DNA of 64,000 nt from NCBI GenBank assembly GCA_947247005.1, contig OX365953.1, positions 6,701,001 through 6,765,000 of the forward strand, read 5' to 3'. Under the pieces are notes generated by a model. The model was not told the DNA's origin and did no database searches. It was given only the letters and a program-made list of their open reading frames with translations. Position numbers and translations under genes: made by a program. The stretch is from Spisula solida. Lineage: Eukaryota; Mollusca; Bivalvia; Venerida; Mactridae. Below, piece after piece: positions 1-11,518 of this stretch; the first letter of the stretch is position 1; the number at the start of each line of letters is the position of its first letter.

Positions 1-1980
1 CTTATTTCCACTTTATATCTTGTTTGATAGCTTGGTCTTTAGCGACTTTTCCACGTCTCTTTATCTTAACATTTGTTGGAAGTCGTTGTTTGTTGTATAC
101 ATTTTAGAAAAATGGCAATTTTGCCTATCTTTATGCACAGCTTCATTGTAACTGTATAATTGTAAACGTGACATTATACGATATACGTTATGTATTGGCT
201 ATTGGTCATATAAATGAGATTTTGATACTTGAAAAAATCTCAATTTTATATACCGGTATTTCGGACTTAGGTACTCTGTCGGATTTCTAATGTTAAGGGT
301 AGAAATAGCATCGTTACCTTTGATTTTAGTCGTAGAGTGTGTAATCATAATATAGAAAAGTAGACAATCTAATCATGACTTACTCGTATTTATTTCTTGC
401 ACTTTGGGTTATTTTTTAAAAAAAGTACCTTAAATGTTATTCGTGTTTGGTGGTTTCATTCTATGTTCGGTTATTTTTTTTCAAACTGGTAATTAGTCCA
501 TGTCTTATATATAACTATGAGTTTGGCAAGGAACAGTCGTGTGCTGTTGTTGATGACATACCAACCCCGGTAATCTACCGTACATATCCACGTGTAGACT
601 ACCTAGCTTATAAGGCGATTTTCGATATAATTTGCCGATCCATTGTCTGAATGCATCTAATAATCCAGGTCGCTCTATAAGCTAGTATATACGGTATTTT
701 TTAACATCTGCCTCGGTACTACGGAAAACATATAGAACAATAGGGTTAAAACAAAAAAATAAATGATGAAATCAACGACAAAGTTGATGGTCAAGTTTAA
801 CTACATAGAAACATAAGTACATTTTGTACAAGTAACGAAAAACCCTTAGTCTTGAAATGAACGAGGCGTGATGATGACGTGGTACGTCATTTCTGAGCTG
901 CCCCGCGATTGCTAACCATGCCTGCTATTTCATACACTATTTGTACGTTTTTGATGATATTTATGATCGTACCTGAATGATATTTGGTGTACTAGTGGAA
1001 TAAATATCAATGTTACTTTGTCTGCAGATTCGTATCTTGAAGTCTAACGGTGTTTGAATTTGAGCAAAAGAACACGTAATTTTGTATCACCCCGCGTAAT
1101 GCCAACGTTTGTTCATGCTTTGTGTCTCATCTCTGTGGGTTCCTTCTCTATTTTCGTCTCTGTGTTGCTATGAGGCGTTAAACATACATTGTAATAAAAT
1201 GTAGGAAGATGTTCTTTTGTAATAGTACAAATGTAATTCGAATACGAAAAAAAAAGAATGATGTCACGCAAGTGATGTATGTTTTCAAATTGGCTCCAGA
1301 ATAACTGTTTCTGCTCGAGATTAGAGTCGCCCGCGCTATCATTTAAATTACAGAATAGTTTTTCTTTTAAGATTTAATATGTGCGATACGAAGCGCGCTT
1401 GAAATTGCTCTTTATGGCATTTCCCGCGAATGTTTAACCCATTTAATTTAATCCATTAACAATACTTCAAATATCGCGCACTGGAAGCTTCTTTGCCATC
1501 ATAAAACCTGTCTTTGATTGAAGACACTGAGTTGAATAACATTATAATGTCTTTTCCAGACAGCGTGATAGATGCATCCGCTATTTTGTCTATTGAAGTG
1601 TTAATGTTTGCAAACATAATGAACATTTGTGATAAATACTGTTGAATGTTAAGCAGCACAACCACTGTTTCTGGTGGATCCCTTATATTGTACACAGACC
1701 GTTCATATAGTGTTTTATGTGGATTTGTTGGCATTGTGTCTGGATTATGTAAAAGTTTTAGAAATAACAACAAAACCACAGCATATTAAAAATCTATTCA
1801 CAAGCTGTCCAGGAGAAGAAACAAGAGGATTTATATTGCAAACAATATTTTTATTATTGCACCAACATCGTTTAAAGTGTATACATATCAACGGTTTAGA
1901 AAACAACATCAATTTAATGAATTCCGTAACTGCATTTCATTACGGGGGGTGGGGGTATAAAAATGTGAACGAATACACTG
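1..1980. other. Gene-free AT-rich stretch
   Basis: I see no coding exon here that combines an open frame with plausible splice borders. Only short chance reading frames occur. Nothing resembles a known RNA gene or a clear mobile element. Confidence 0.5.
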
Positions 1981-1987
1981 ACATAGG

Positions 1988-2040
1988 TATAATCGAATAT
2001 TCGAATATATTCGAATATGAATTTCGAATATTCGAATACT
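1988..2040. repeat. Short palindromic TTCGAATA-rich tract
   Basis: The decamer ATTCGAATAT and close variants recur back to back (ATATTCGAATAT is self-complementary). The tract can therefore form hairpins or cruciforms. It lies about 100 bp upstream of the 70-bp tandem array. Confidence 0.6.
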
Positions 2041-2140
2041 GATTTTGGTATTCGGTCCCATCTCTATGTAAAACGATACTAAAATCGGACATGAATAGCA
2101 GCACCCAACCTTAATAACCTAGCACAGAAAACATGAAAAC

Positions 2141-2910
2141 AACAACACGTAGTCCTCCATCACACGGTACAATTCTCAACACACAAATTAACGAGAAAAG
2201 GAAATAAAACAACAACACGTAGTCCTCCATCACACGGTACAATTCTCAACACACAAATTAACGAGAAAAGGAAATAAAACAACAACACGTAGACCACCAT
2301 TACACGGTACAATTCTCAACACACAAATTAACGAGAAAAGGAAATAAAACAACAACACGTAGACCACCATTACACGGTACAATTCTCAACACACAAATTA
2401 ACGAGAAAAGGAAATAAAACAACAACACGTAGTCCACCATTACACGGTACAATTCTCAACACACAAATTAACGAGACAAGGAAATAAAACAACAACACGT
2501 AGTCCTCCATCACACGGTACAATTCTCAACACACAAATTAACGAGAAAAGGAAATAAAACAACAACACGTAGTCCTCCATCACACGGTACAATTCTCAAC
2601 ACACAAATTAACGAGAAAAGGAAATAAAACAACAACACGTAGTCCTCCATCACACGGTACAATTCTCAACACACAAATTAACGAGAAAAGGAAATAAAAC
2701 AACAACACGTAGTCCACCATTACACGGTACAATTCTCAACACACAAATTAACGAGAAAAGGAAATAAAACAACAACACGTAGACCACCATCACACGGTAC
2801 AATTCTCAACACACAAATTAACGAGAAAAGGAAATAAAACAACAACACGTAGTCCTCCATCACACGGTACAATTCTCAACACACAAATTAACGAGAAAAG
2901 GAAATAAAAC
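2141..2910. repeat. 11-copy 70-bp tandem repeat (minisatellite)
   Basis: The marker AACAACACGT recurs at 2141, 2211, 2281, 2351, 2421, 2491, 2561, 2631, 2701, 2771 and 2841, exactly 70 bp apart each time. The array is therefore 11 full units with no indels. Units differ only by a few substitutions, for example TCCTCCATC versus ACCACCATT, and these variants alternate along the array. A diverged match to the flank and unit (GGACAGGG, CACGGCACAATGCTAAATCAC) lies at about 3328-3440, so the array may be the core of a larger repeat covering roughly 2080-3440. Confidence 0.95.
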
Positions 2911-4209
2911 GCCGAAAGTTCAAGCTTCGTTTGTCAAAAGGTCGGAAGTCCAAGACCCAGCTGTCAAACTTTCGAAAAGCTGAAAGACCTAGTTCCAGCT
3001 GCATAAAAAATATTGCCAGTCATGACTGTAATGAAGCGCCTAACAATCTACACGTGAAGAAAATGAATACAGAATTGCATTGGAAGAGCCGATGTGTTAT
3101 CATGTAAACCTAGTACTAGGTTGCGTGTTTTGACAGTTGTCTGAAACTGTGGTTTTTATCAAATTGATGTTAAATAATACTTTGTAGACTGTACGTCAAA
3201 TTATTTCATTTTTCAAGTATGTCTGATCGTTGTTTCGTGCTTACGGAAGAGTATAAATTAGAGAGCTAGTGAGTGCTATAATTTCAATGTTGGTACAAGC
3301 AAAATGACAAAGAGATAACAGAAAATCGGACAGGGAAAGCATCACTCAACTTAACCAGCCGAGTACAGAAAACATAAATACATCATATACCACAAGTGCA
3401 CGGCACAATGCTAAATCACTACATTATCGCAAATCTAACAGCTAAAAGATACAGTGTTCTCTGTCAGCATACAGACAGACTGAAAGTCTCCGATATTTGT
3501 ATGCATTAAAACAAAAAGATAATAATATATCAAAGCGGACATTCTACTACTATTTCCGCCAAATAAACACGGGTATGCGCGAACACACCAATTCAGTGAC
3601 ACGATCTATTTCAAAGACAAAACTTACTGCTATTAAGACCATTTATATTACTTCGCTCTTTTACCAACTATATTTTCCTATTCCTTCAGTAGTTTCCTAA
3701 CCCTCAAAATAGAAATGTTTATTAGATTTTAGATACTTTTACAAATTACAGGTAATGGACATATCATTCTATTACAAATAAAAGTCTATCTTCCGATTAC
3801 TGAGTAGTTTTCTGTAGTCTCAAAAAGTAGAATAGAAGATTAGATTTTAAATTCTTTAAAAATTAAAGACGTATAGCTTTTTTATCAAAACAATATTCCA
3901 CTATTATAAACAGCCATCCTCGCTACACTGTGATATACATCTTTCCTTTCAAATGTTTCCTCTTTATTCTTAAATATGTGCTAAACAAGTTTGCAGGATT
4001 AAGAATATTGAGAAAGTATCGCTATGGGAATGCCTTATTTATAAATAATAACTTTCTCACTTAAACTTTTAGTAAAACTCACCTCAACACTGCCTATCAC
4101 ACTAAGCTGTACATCAATCTCAACATTTTATAACCAAAGTCGCTAGATTGTAGTTATCCGTACAAGAGTTAGTGACTTTGTAGCAAAATATGATTTAACA
4201 AGTCATTTT
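2911..4209. other. Gene-free stretch with a diverged relative of the 70-bp unit
   Basis: No exon is supported here. At 3328-3440 there is weak similarity to the sequence at the left edge of the 70-bp array (CCGAGTACAGAAAACAT versus CCTAGCACAGAAAACAT). The rest is AT-rich and not recognisable. Confidence 0.4.
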
Positions 4210-4606
4210 GCAAGTAATACAGAAGCCCCCTACCGGTTTGAAGCCATTTACAATTTTTCCGTTGCCATTGCAACCACAATTTTTGTGTTATCGCAGGATC
4301 CAGATTTTGGCATATTTTCACTCTTTCTGTCGCCATAGCAACCACAATTTTTGTCAGAATCAAATTATTTTTAGACGATCATAATCCCCTTATTGCCCCC
4401 TATCAATATTAAGTTTCATAAACATAGCTTGGAAACTGGTTGAGTTATGGCAGGATCCACATTTGGGCATGTTTTCACTCTTTCTGTCGCCGTAGCAATC
4501 ACAATTCAGTTACGTCAGGATCCAGATTCTTTGACGGACGGACTGACTGACGGACGGACGGAGGGCAAACCTATAGTCCCCTCCGGTCGAAAACCGTCAT
4601 GGGACC
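4210..4606 (+). repeat. (GACG)-bearing repeat, family A, copy 1
   Basis: The element begins with GCAAGTAATACAGAAG and CCCCTACCGGTTTG. It ends with a GACGGACGGACGGAGGGCAA tract and CTATAGTCCCCTCCGGTC, followed by a partly complementary AAACCG...GGGAC. It matches 10649-10961 over most of its length. It also contains an internal duplication: GGATCCA..TTTGGCAT.TTTTCACTCTTTCTGTCGCC occurs twice, around 4296-4335 and 4451-4491. It looks like a non-autonomous element with a hairpin 3' end; no coding capacity is seen. Confidence 0.75.
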
Positions 4607-5018
4607 AAAAAGAAGAGACCATGAGGATAAAAACTAGTTTGATAAGATTAAATATTTGGTGTTTGGGAGTAGGAAGATAACCAACTAAAACTAAAAGAAT
4701 GATGCAAAGTTTAAAAAAACTACTAAAATACTTGTGAGCTGCAACACGTTTAACAGAATAACCATTTCTCAATATGTTATAACAATTCGCATGTTACTTC
4801 CATGGATTTACTCAGTATATTTCTATGCTGAATCTGACCGAAATCACACAACAGGCAGATTAGTTCTTCCTTGTTTTGTGCCGTCAATGGAATAGGCCCA
4901 CCCCTGATATTCTGGTGAAATGAATGCCGTGGTAACGAGAATTGACTGTACACTACATTTTAGTACGTACCCTTTTTATACAAAACTAAAATAATAATCA
5001 CATATACTAACTTTGTAG

Positions 5019-5848
5019 CAAATCATACGAGAATATGGACAGAGGCGGCTGAAAGAAACTGTAGAACACAGGAAAATGGCGAAAAGCGCCCCAAGCTCAC
5101 CGGAATTACCGACATTCAGGGGAAACAAAGGTTCCAATAAAGTTTACACGGAGAACTCGACTCCGGTTAAGTGCCGATCACAAGTAAAATATCTACAAAA
5201 ACTTCCCAATATGTCACCGAAGTTAAAGAAGTTATTCCATCGTAAGAATCGACGCGCTAACAAAGGACAACAAAGAAGAAATTCCGATTCGCCGACTCAT
5301 GAACCATCAAATACAGAAGTAATCAAACCTACAACAGACTTGGAACTGACAAACAATCACTTAAACGACAATCGTATTAAAACCCCTTTGACGAGATTAA
5401 ACATTATTGATGAAAAGGAACGTTCTTTCACTGATTCTGAAGTAGATTCAAAACATGATAACGTAAATAAAGCAAATGGCTCTAACTTAGCTGAATTAGT
5501 TTTAAACTTACTGAAATCTAAGCGTCAGGCCGGGTACAAAAGTGTGCAAAGTGATGATATTGAACTAGATAAACAATTTGAAGATATTCCAATAGCTAAC
5601 ATGAATGACATTACGGTGGAATCTTGTGATAAAAGCAGAACCGGGTGTAATGTGAGGGATGGTTGTGGTAGTGAGCTTGACAAACGTGTTACCTCACCGG
5701 AAACGTATGGACTTAATCGATTACATGCCAAGCATGAAGAAGAACAAGATTCGCGTGAAAGTAATATTGGTCACAACTCTACTTCTTCTTCTAGTACCCT
5801 AATTCCTCCTAAAATTGTACTAACCCACGACGACGATCGTTTATCAAG
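5019..5848 (+). CDS. Gene 1, first exon seen
   Basis: The acceptor is CTTTGTAG and the donor is TCAAG/GTAATG. It starts in phase 0 and ends two bases into a codon (AG, completed by C from the next exon to give Ser). It is open for 276 codons, the longest host exon segment in the window. The sequence is Ser/Asn/Asp-rich with the basic run SPKLKKLFHRKNRR near residue 70 of this exon. A start at ATG 5076 is possible, but the frame stays open for 19 more codons back to the splice site. Confidence 0.75.
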
Positions 5849-8800
5849 GTAATGGTAAATAGTAATATGATTTACTTGTTGATTTGGTGACACAATTTAG
5901 CTATTGACCTTGGTGGTAGCAAGCCTTATTTTAATTTATAACACGGTTTCACATATTAAATTTGATAGAAAGCCTAGGTGTGGCTACCAGACCGCTTAGT
6001 CCAGATGGTTAAACGTGCAGGTAACTATGTATACAATGTTGAATTGATTAATACGTACATTCAAAACTTCTGTGTAGTACTTGGTATTATCTTTCTAACT
6101 GTGTTTCTTCTTATTCTCAAACATACTCCTACTTCGTCAGTAGTTTCCACAGCCTTTTTTAACTAGACATAGTTTTCAATTACTTTGTTTTCTCTTTTAC
6201 ATTCCAAGGAGCTAAAGAATTATTCTTATCCTGTTTATGTATGCCAAATACTAGTAGTTAAAAACTTTATGTACATTATTAATTAATATTTTCTCATGTT
6301 TTAATTTATGTCTCCCGGGACACTGGAGGATTGGTTAAATTAATCTTGATAGACAACATCAGATTGTTCGAAACAAAACAAAAGCATTCATATCATACGA
6401 TAATTACATTTGTAACGTTAGCTTTAGTGAATGCGTACGTTCTGTTTTTATTAAAAGATTATTTGGTTATATTTAAAATAATTTTAAAACTTGTGTTTTT
6501 AAACCAACCAAAATCCTTATTACACGATTCTATAAATTCAGTTTGATATTTGAGTCTATAATAAGACTTTAATGCGTAGAATTATTCGGTTGCTCGTAAA
6601 TATATATATTGTGCATGGCATTGTTTTTTTAGCGCTAATAGTGACGTTGATAGTGACGTAGAATCCTTCAATGAAAAACCAACATTGGTCAATCGTCTTC
6701 CATTCCGTAACCACATTGGGAGAAAAAGTAGTCCTTGTATCCTTCCGCATCCGATAAAAAACGGGTAAGTTCTGATAAGAAAATTTAACAACAGAACTTC
6801 GATAAAGTATTTAACACGGTTTCATATTTATGTGCTTAAGGTCGATTGTGAAACAAGTTCTATTATATTGATTACCGTCGGCTCCTCGTTCTTTCCTGAT
6901 GAAATCTTTATTCATGAGGTTTTGCTAGAAGAGGAACAAGTTTGTCCGCTTTTATGTTGGAAACTATTGGAACTGTGTTTCCGTCTTTAGTATTACGCAG
7001 CCAGTGAACAAGCCCCGTCATCCCGTACTTTTAAACGAACGCTATCTCATTAAATTTTATCGAGGCATAAACAAAGTATAAACGGATACCTTTTCAGAAC
7101 CGCCAGAAAGTACAGCTGTCCCCCACCACTTGATCTACCAATCGAAGTTCCACCTTTTTCCAACTTTAGAGGATTATCTGGAAACTCCACAGAAATATCC
7201 TTATCACTTGACAGATTCAGATCTGAAATCGAACAAAGATTGGTAAGATGTTTTAACAAGGTCCACTCCGTCCAAGGCGGCCATTGGCCGATCATGCGCG
7301 ACCTCCCGAAATATCTTTATCTGAGCTGCATGATCCTATCAAATAATGGCATGTGTCTTCATGTTAATTAACATCAGAGACTCGACACGAATTGTTGGCA
7401 TCACATAACAGAAACATTATTCTGAGTTTATTACAGTACAATTTCATGAACTCGAACTTTAGATTTACATGTTTCTCAAATTCAGACTCTGCTTTGAGAA
7501 AAATCCCAATTTGAGCTGAGATTTCTACTTGGGGTGCTTTTGGAGAAATCGGGGCCTGGTAGGAAAACCCCGAATGACCACTAACTTAAGACTGTCTCAG
7601 TTGAACGCAAGCAAACAGTTACACCAGGTTAACATTCAGACGTCGTTGACATCAACGTCCTCATCAATTTCGTCATTTGTTTGACCCAGAAATCTTAATG
7701 AAGGGAACTTGCATGAATTAATGAGCTTGACCATGGGTCTATAATATAGTATAATATAACATCCCTAACATGCAAATGGTACAACCGTTCATGCATATTG
7801 ATAATGTTATTTGTGATTTTAAAAGACACTCTTGAAGGTTTATATTTTAGGTTTTAGATTTTAGTCTTTTCTAAAAGTTATTGAAGTCGATCTATTTCAT
7901 TATGCTACGTTATAAATGAGTGGAATAATTATAAATCTCAGATACAATTTGACTGAGTTGAAATACTGTCAACTTTTATTCGCAGTGTTTTATGTTCGCC
8001 ACAATATAGGCTATTAACTAACTGCCGCCGATTGAAAACATCACAACTACTCATGCACATTTCTTCAGAGCGAAGTCTCTTCGTTTCACTTTCATTAAGG
8101 TTGATATAAATCTTCAAGACAGTTCTATAAACAAACATGTCCAACTTCCTGTTTCATACTGCTTTCAAGGGAGATAATCCATACAAGACAACAAGAGTTG
8201 CCCTCCTTAGTGATATACCGGTTAACTTTATCAGAGCTACAGATAAGCTGCCTATTGGGGTAATTACCCAATTAATTTTCTTAAAAACCCAATAGACTTG
8301 GAGAGGAGGGAGTAAGAAAAAGCAAAGACAATTTGAAATACCCAAATATAAAAGGATGTCATAGTGAAAAAATAGTACACAAAAGCTTATTTACCCTTGG
8401 CGTTTATTAGATACCCAATTAAAATTCGTCAAACCCAATCAAAATTGAAACTTGGGGGTAAAATACCCAATTGACTAAAACCTTATCTGTAGTTTTGCTT
8501 TATTACCATGTTTATTGCTTATCATGATTAAATATTGTGTTCTTTAAAGGGTACCATGGAAAACTCGTATAAAGAGACCCAGGAGCATTTACATGACGCG
8601 TTGTCCATGCAGGAAAAACTTATCCGAAACATTCTGAAAAAGTTGGTAGTTAGAGAAAAGGTAAGACAAATAATGCGTAAGAGTAAGGATCTCTCTGTTC
8701 TATTTATATCGCCGGATCCCACTTCCATTTCATAATTTGTATTACGTTACTCCCCATGGTACGGTCTTATCAAAGCACTTACGGTAATGTGAAAGTTACG

Positions 8801-9911
8801 CCCAAATTTAAACCTTAAGTACATTAACAGATGCAAATTGTTGCTCAGGGGATCTGTAATATTAATGAGGTTCGGTAAATGCATTCCTTTAAACCATATA
8901 TTATGTTTCTAATGTGTATTGGTACAAGAATTATGAAGAATTAGGATTCGTGCGCAACTTTGCGATTTCCGTAAGTGCTTTGATAAAACAGTATAGTACC
9001 ATATCTAGACGGGAACAGATTGAAAGAAGAGAAGTGAGCAGTCCACGGTGGGATGTTTAATGATGTCATGTCTTGTGTCAATTGCCGTTTCTGTTTGTCA
9101 CTTAAATTGACATGCTCTTGTGGTTCTTGTCTACATTTTGGCACAATGAGTTACACTGTTCTATGTATAGTTTAAGTTTTAGTTCAAAGTTTATTGACAT
9201 ATTCAGTAAAGGACATTGCCGTTGGCCATTTACAAAAAAAAATCTTTACCCTATATGCACTGCTCTCTCCGACCTTTTTAATCATTAAAATTTAACTTAA
9301 TATGTTCTAACTATTACAATACCTTCATTCTGAACCAATAAAAAGCCGATTTGCGCTGGTTAATACTGCATTTAGTCATTACCATTTTACTCTTAATAGA
9401 CGTGACGTCATGTGCTGGCGCCATTATCTATCGGCAAATCAAAATGCAGGGTGTTACATTCCTCGCTCGCTTCGCCCTTTTTAATCATTAGTCAATAGTA
9501 CTTAATATGTTCTAACTATCACATATATTTCAGAGTTTAGAAGAGGTACCTAGTACTGTATCACAACCGGAAGTGACGACAGCTCCGTGTTATGACATGC
9601 TCAGTAAAAGCCATTCAAATACTACATCCGGTTCCGGTTCTAAGTCATATAAACGCTCATATTCTCAGGGTGATGCAAATACTAACTCAAATGTTCAAAC
9701 AAGTCCAAATAAAGGTCACGTGGCTGGTCACGTGACGAGAGAAAGGGAAACTATTGTGGAGGAATTTAACGAGAATTTAACCAAATGTGATGAAAATCTG
9801 AATAACAGAAGTGTAACTGGAGTATGTAGCGAGCCCACCACACCTAGGGAGAGAGAAATCGTTTTACCGGAAGTTGGTGACGACTCTGAATCTCGAATAA
9901 CACATTTATGA
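5019..9911 (+). CDS. Unrecognised multi-exon gene, five 3' exons, C-terminal PDZ-ligand motif
   Basis: Five open segments join with GT-AG borders and matching phases: 5019-5848, 6633-6764, 7098-7242, 8550-8660 and 9534-9911 (stop TGA). The total is 1596 nt, or 532 codons including the stop, with no frame break. Exon 1 is open upstream of the first ATG (5076) back to a TTTGTAG acceptor, so it is probably internal and the N-terminus lies elsewhere. The product is polar and Ser/Asn-rich with a basic patch (KKLFHRKNRR). A predicted amphipathic coiled coil spans the end of the third exon and the fourth (RFRSEIEQRL, MENSYKETQEHLHDALSMQE). The last residues are THL, fitting a class I PDZ ligand (S/T-X-hydrophobic). 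I do not recognise the family. The basic, charged start (QIIREYGQRRLKETVEHRK) plus a PDZ ligand would suit the cytosolic tail of a membrane protein such as an ion channel, but that is a guess. Confidence 0.7.
6633..6764 (+). CDS. Gene 1, second exon
   Basis: A polypyrimidine tract and acceptor (GTTTTTTTAG) precede it, and a consensus donor GTAAGT follows. It is open in the frame demanded by the previous exon and encodes about 44 residues with an acidic start (ANSDVDSDVES) and a basic end. It leaves two bases (GG) for the next exon. The phase fit on both sides is the main support. Confidence 0.75.
7098..7242 (+). CDS. Gene 1, third exon
   Basis: The acceptor is CCTTTTCAG and the donor is TTG/GTAAGA. 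The single base A completes the codon GGA from the previous exon, then 48 codons run open to a phase-0 end. It encodes a Pro-rich stretch (CPPPLDLPIEVPPF) and the start of a helical segment (SLDRFRSEIEQRL). Confidence 0.75.
7300..7556. mobile_element. MITE family GGCCCYGATCTCCC, copy in gene 1 intron
   Basis: The ends are complementary: GACCTCCCGAAATATCT on the left and GAGATTTCTACTTGGGGTGC...ATCGGGGCC on the right. The internal segment TTCTGAGTTTATTACAGT is shared with 38512-38763, 11312-11518 and 50795-50915. It is non-coding and sits about 57 bp after the exon 3 donor of gene 1. Confidence 0.75.
7557..8549. other. Remainder of gene 1 intron 3
   Basis: Intronic sequence with no supported exon. 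It contains a short AT-rich tract (ATAATATAGTATAATATAAC near 7741) and a run of diverged repeats of ACCCAATTAAAATT/ACCCAATCAAAATT around 8413-8445. Confidence 0.45.
8550..8660 (+). CDS. Gene 1, fourth exon (coiled coil)
   Basis: A symmetrical 37-codon phase-0 exon between TCTTTAAAG and GTAAGA. The product is a continuous amphipathic helix with heptad-like spacing of Leu, Met and Ile, typical of a coiled coil. Being phase 0-0 it could be skipped without breaking the frame. Confidence 0.75.
8757..9001. mobile_element. MITE family TATCAAAGCACTTACG, copy 1
   Basis: About 245 bp with long terminal inverted repeats: TCTTATCAAAGCACTTACGG at the left, and CCGTAAGTGCTTTGATAAAA at the right. Six further copies lie at 13083, 15577, 50545, 53944, 54482 and 54791. 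It is non-coding and lies in gene 1 intron 4. I assign no superfamily because no clean target-site duplication is visible. Confidence 0.85.
9276..9518. mobile_element. CRE-bearing repeat element, copy 1
   Basis: It is bounded by two direct copies of TTTTTAATCATTA...CTTAATATGTTCTAACTA. It shares ends, a GCTCGCTTCG tract and a perfect TGACGTCA (9403-9410) with the element at 21661-21926. It is non-coding and stops just before the acceptor of the last gene 1 exon. Confidence 0.75.
9534..9911 (+). CDS. Gene 1, last coding exon
   Basis: The acceptor is ACATATATTTCAG. It is phase 0, with 125 codons and then TGA. The product is Ser/Asn/Thr-rich and disordered-looking, ending ...SESRITHL, a class I PDZ-ligand pattern. 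A 243-bp TIR element (9276-9518) ends only about 12 bp before the acceptor CAG, so it supplies sequence next to the acceptor region. Confidence 0.75.
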   Translation, partial: SLEEVPSTVSQPEVTTAPCYDMLSKSHSNTTSGSGSKSYKRSYSQGDANTNSNVQTSPNKGHVAGHVTRERETIVEEFNENLTKCDENLNNRSVTGVCSEPTTPREREIVLPEVGDDSESRITHL

Positions 9912-10182
9912 CGACGGACATTCCCCAGTGTAACTTTTAACTTTAAACACAACCAGACGGCACAACAACTAGAGCGTTCATAATATATTTTGTGTTTTGT
10001 CAAGTTCTAAGTAAATGGCAAACTATTGTCGTTATTAATGACATGTTATGGTGTATCCTTATAGGCTACCCCAAAACAAGTTACGACAGACACAGGGTAT
10101 CCAGAGAATGTACGTATGCGCATGCGCAAGTCTTCCATTTCTATCGAAATTGTTCAGCATGACATTAAGTTTCAAATTACTT

Positions 10183-10188
10183 ATTAAA
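10183..10188 (+). promoter_or_regulatory. Candidate poly(A) signal ATTAAA for gene 1
   Basis: ATTAAA lies about 270 bp after the stop of gene 1 and is followed by A-rich sequence. It is the only hexamer I would nominate in the first few hundred bases, and it is weak evidence. Confidence 0.3.
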
Positions 10189-10648
10189 ATGTTAATTTAT
10201 GTTATGATTTGAAATTTAAAAAAAAAAATGAATAACATCGTGTCCTTTTTTTAATTTTAATGACTTAGATTAGTGTTAGTTTTAACTAAAGCTTTGAGGA
10301 GCTGGACAACACTTGTTTCATAATCAAGGCTTCACCTGATGTTGCTGACGCTTTTGGATTGGTAGGTGTTCAGTAATATATACTGGGTGTCACAGAAAAG
10401 TTACCACTTATATTTATACCTCTGTATTTTGTATACAATATGACATCTCGGTACAAAAGTTTTATGGTGTGTGTATTTGAATATTGTTAAATAGGATAGC
10501 TGTGACTACACAGTAAGGTCAAAACATGGTCGTGTTCGGCTTTTAACACAGTGTAACGTAACGTGAATTTTAAAACATAAGAGTCAATAGGGTGGTAACT
10601 TTTCGTATACGCTGAGTGTACATGTATTTTAACAAGTAATTAAGAATT

Positions 10649-10961
10649 GCAAGCAATACAGAAGTCCCCTACCGGTTTGCGGCCATTTTCAATGATTATG
10701 TTGCCATAGCAATCAAAATATTTTTAGACGTGCATAATCCCCTTATTGCCCCCTATCTACATACCAAGTTTCATAAGCCTAGCTTGGAAACTGTTTGAGT
10801 TATGTCAGGATCCAGACTGTTTGACAGACGGACGGACGGACGGACGGACGGACGGACGAACGAACGAACGAACGGACGGACGGACGGACGGACGGACGGA
10901 CGGACGGACGGACGGAGGGCAAACCTATAGTCCCCTCCGGTCAAAAACCGGTAGGGGACTA
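10649..10961 (+). repeat. (GACG)-bearing repeat, family A, copy 2
   Basis: It starts GCAAGCAATACAGAAGTCCC and ends in a strong hairpin, TAGTCCCCTCCGGT paired with ACCGGTAGGGGACTA. The left end also carries AGTCCCCTACCGGTTT, so the element has complementary ends plus a terminal hairpin. A (GACG)n/(GAAC)n microsatellite occupies about 10827-10917. Confidence 0.8.
10827..10917 (+). repeat. (GACG)n / (GAAC)n microsatellite
   Basis: An almost uninterrupted run of GACG tetramers with a short GAAC stretch in the middle, followed by GAGGGCAAAC. It is part of family A copy 2. An 83-codon frame across it is a repeat artefact. Confidence 0.95.
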
Positions 10962-11057
10962 AAAAGAATATACCATCAACAACCTGGTAGTTGGTGAACC
11001 AATGTCATTTTATGTCGAAAAAATATATCTATATGCCAAATTATAAGTCACCAGAGC

Positions 11058-11306
11058 TGGTATTCACAAAGCATCTTACAGGAAAGTTAAATATTTTGAC
11101 TTAGAAGTTAAAAAATGAGCTGCACATTTTTCTCAAGAAACGAAGAACAAGCCATGTTTTCCTTGAGGTAAGTGCAGCTCTTTACATAATACTTCTAAAA
11201 TATGTAAAATTATGATATTCTTCATTTTCCTGTTTAGCGGATAAAAAGAAATTTTAAGGTTCTGATAAAATTCTAGGTTTTCCCTTAAGACGCTTTGTGA
11301 ATACCA
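11058..11306. mobile_element. MITE family TGGTATTCACAAAGC, short copy
   Basis: Terminal inverted repeats TGGTATTCACAAAGC and GCTTTGTGAATACCA bound 249 bp. It shares ends with the 1.6-kb element at 15828-17442. An internal palindromic section (AGCTGCAC ... GTGCAGCT) is present. No coding capacity is seen. Confidence 0.85.
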
Positions 11307-11311
11307 TCTCT

Positions 11312-11518
11312 GGCCCTGATCTCTTGAAACATCTCAAATCTGAGCTAAGTTTTATCTCAAATATTGCTGCCCATGTCTGAGATAATTTCCCTGTGAGATC
11401 CGGCCCAAACTTGGTACCTTAAAATGAAAACATTCTGCTGAGTTTATTGCAGCCCATTCGAACAACTTCAATATGCGATTTGTCTTAAACCAAGACTATG
11501 GATTTGAGCAAAATGCCA
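11312..11518. mobile_element. Partial MITE of the GGCCCYGATCTCCC family
   Basis: It starts GGCCCTGATCTCTTGAAACA a few bases after the preceding MITE and contains CTGAGTTTATTGCAG. The right terminal repeat is missing; it is followed by a T9/G13 homopolymer (about 11526-11547). Confidence 0.65.

Noticed and set aside
2141..2910. CRISPR array
   Set aside because: Contiguous 70-bp units with no unique spacers, in a genome with introns.
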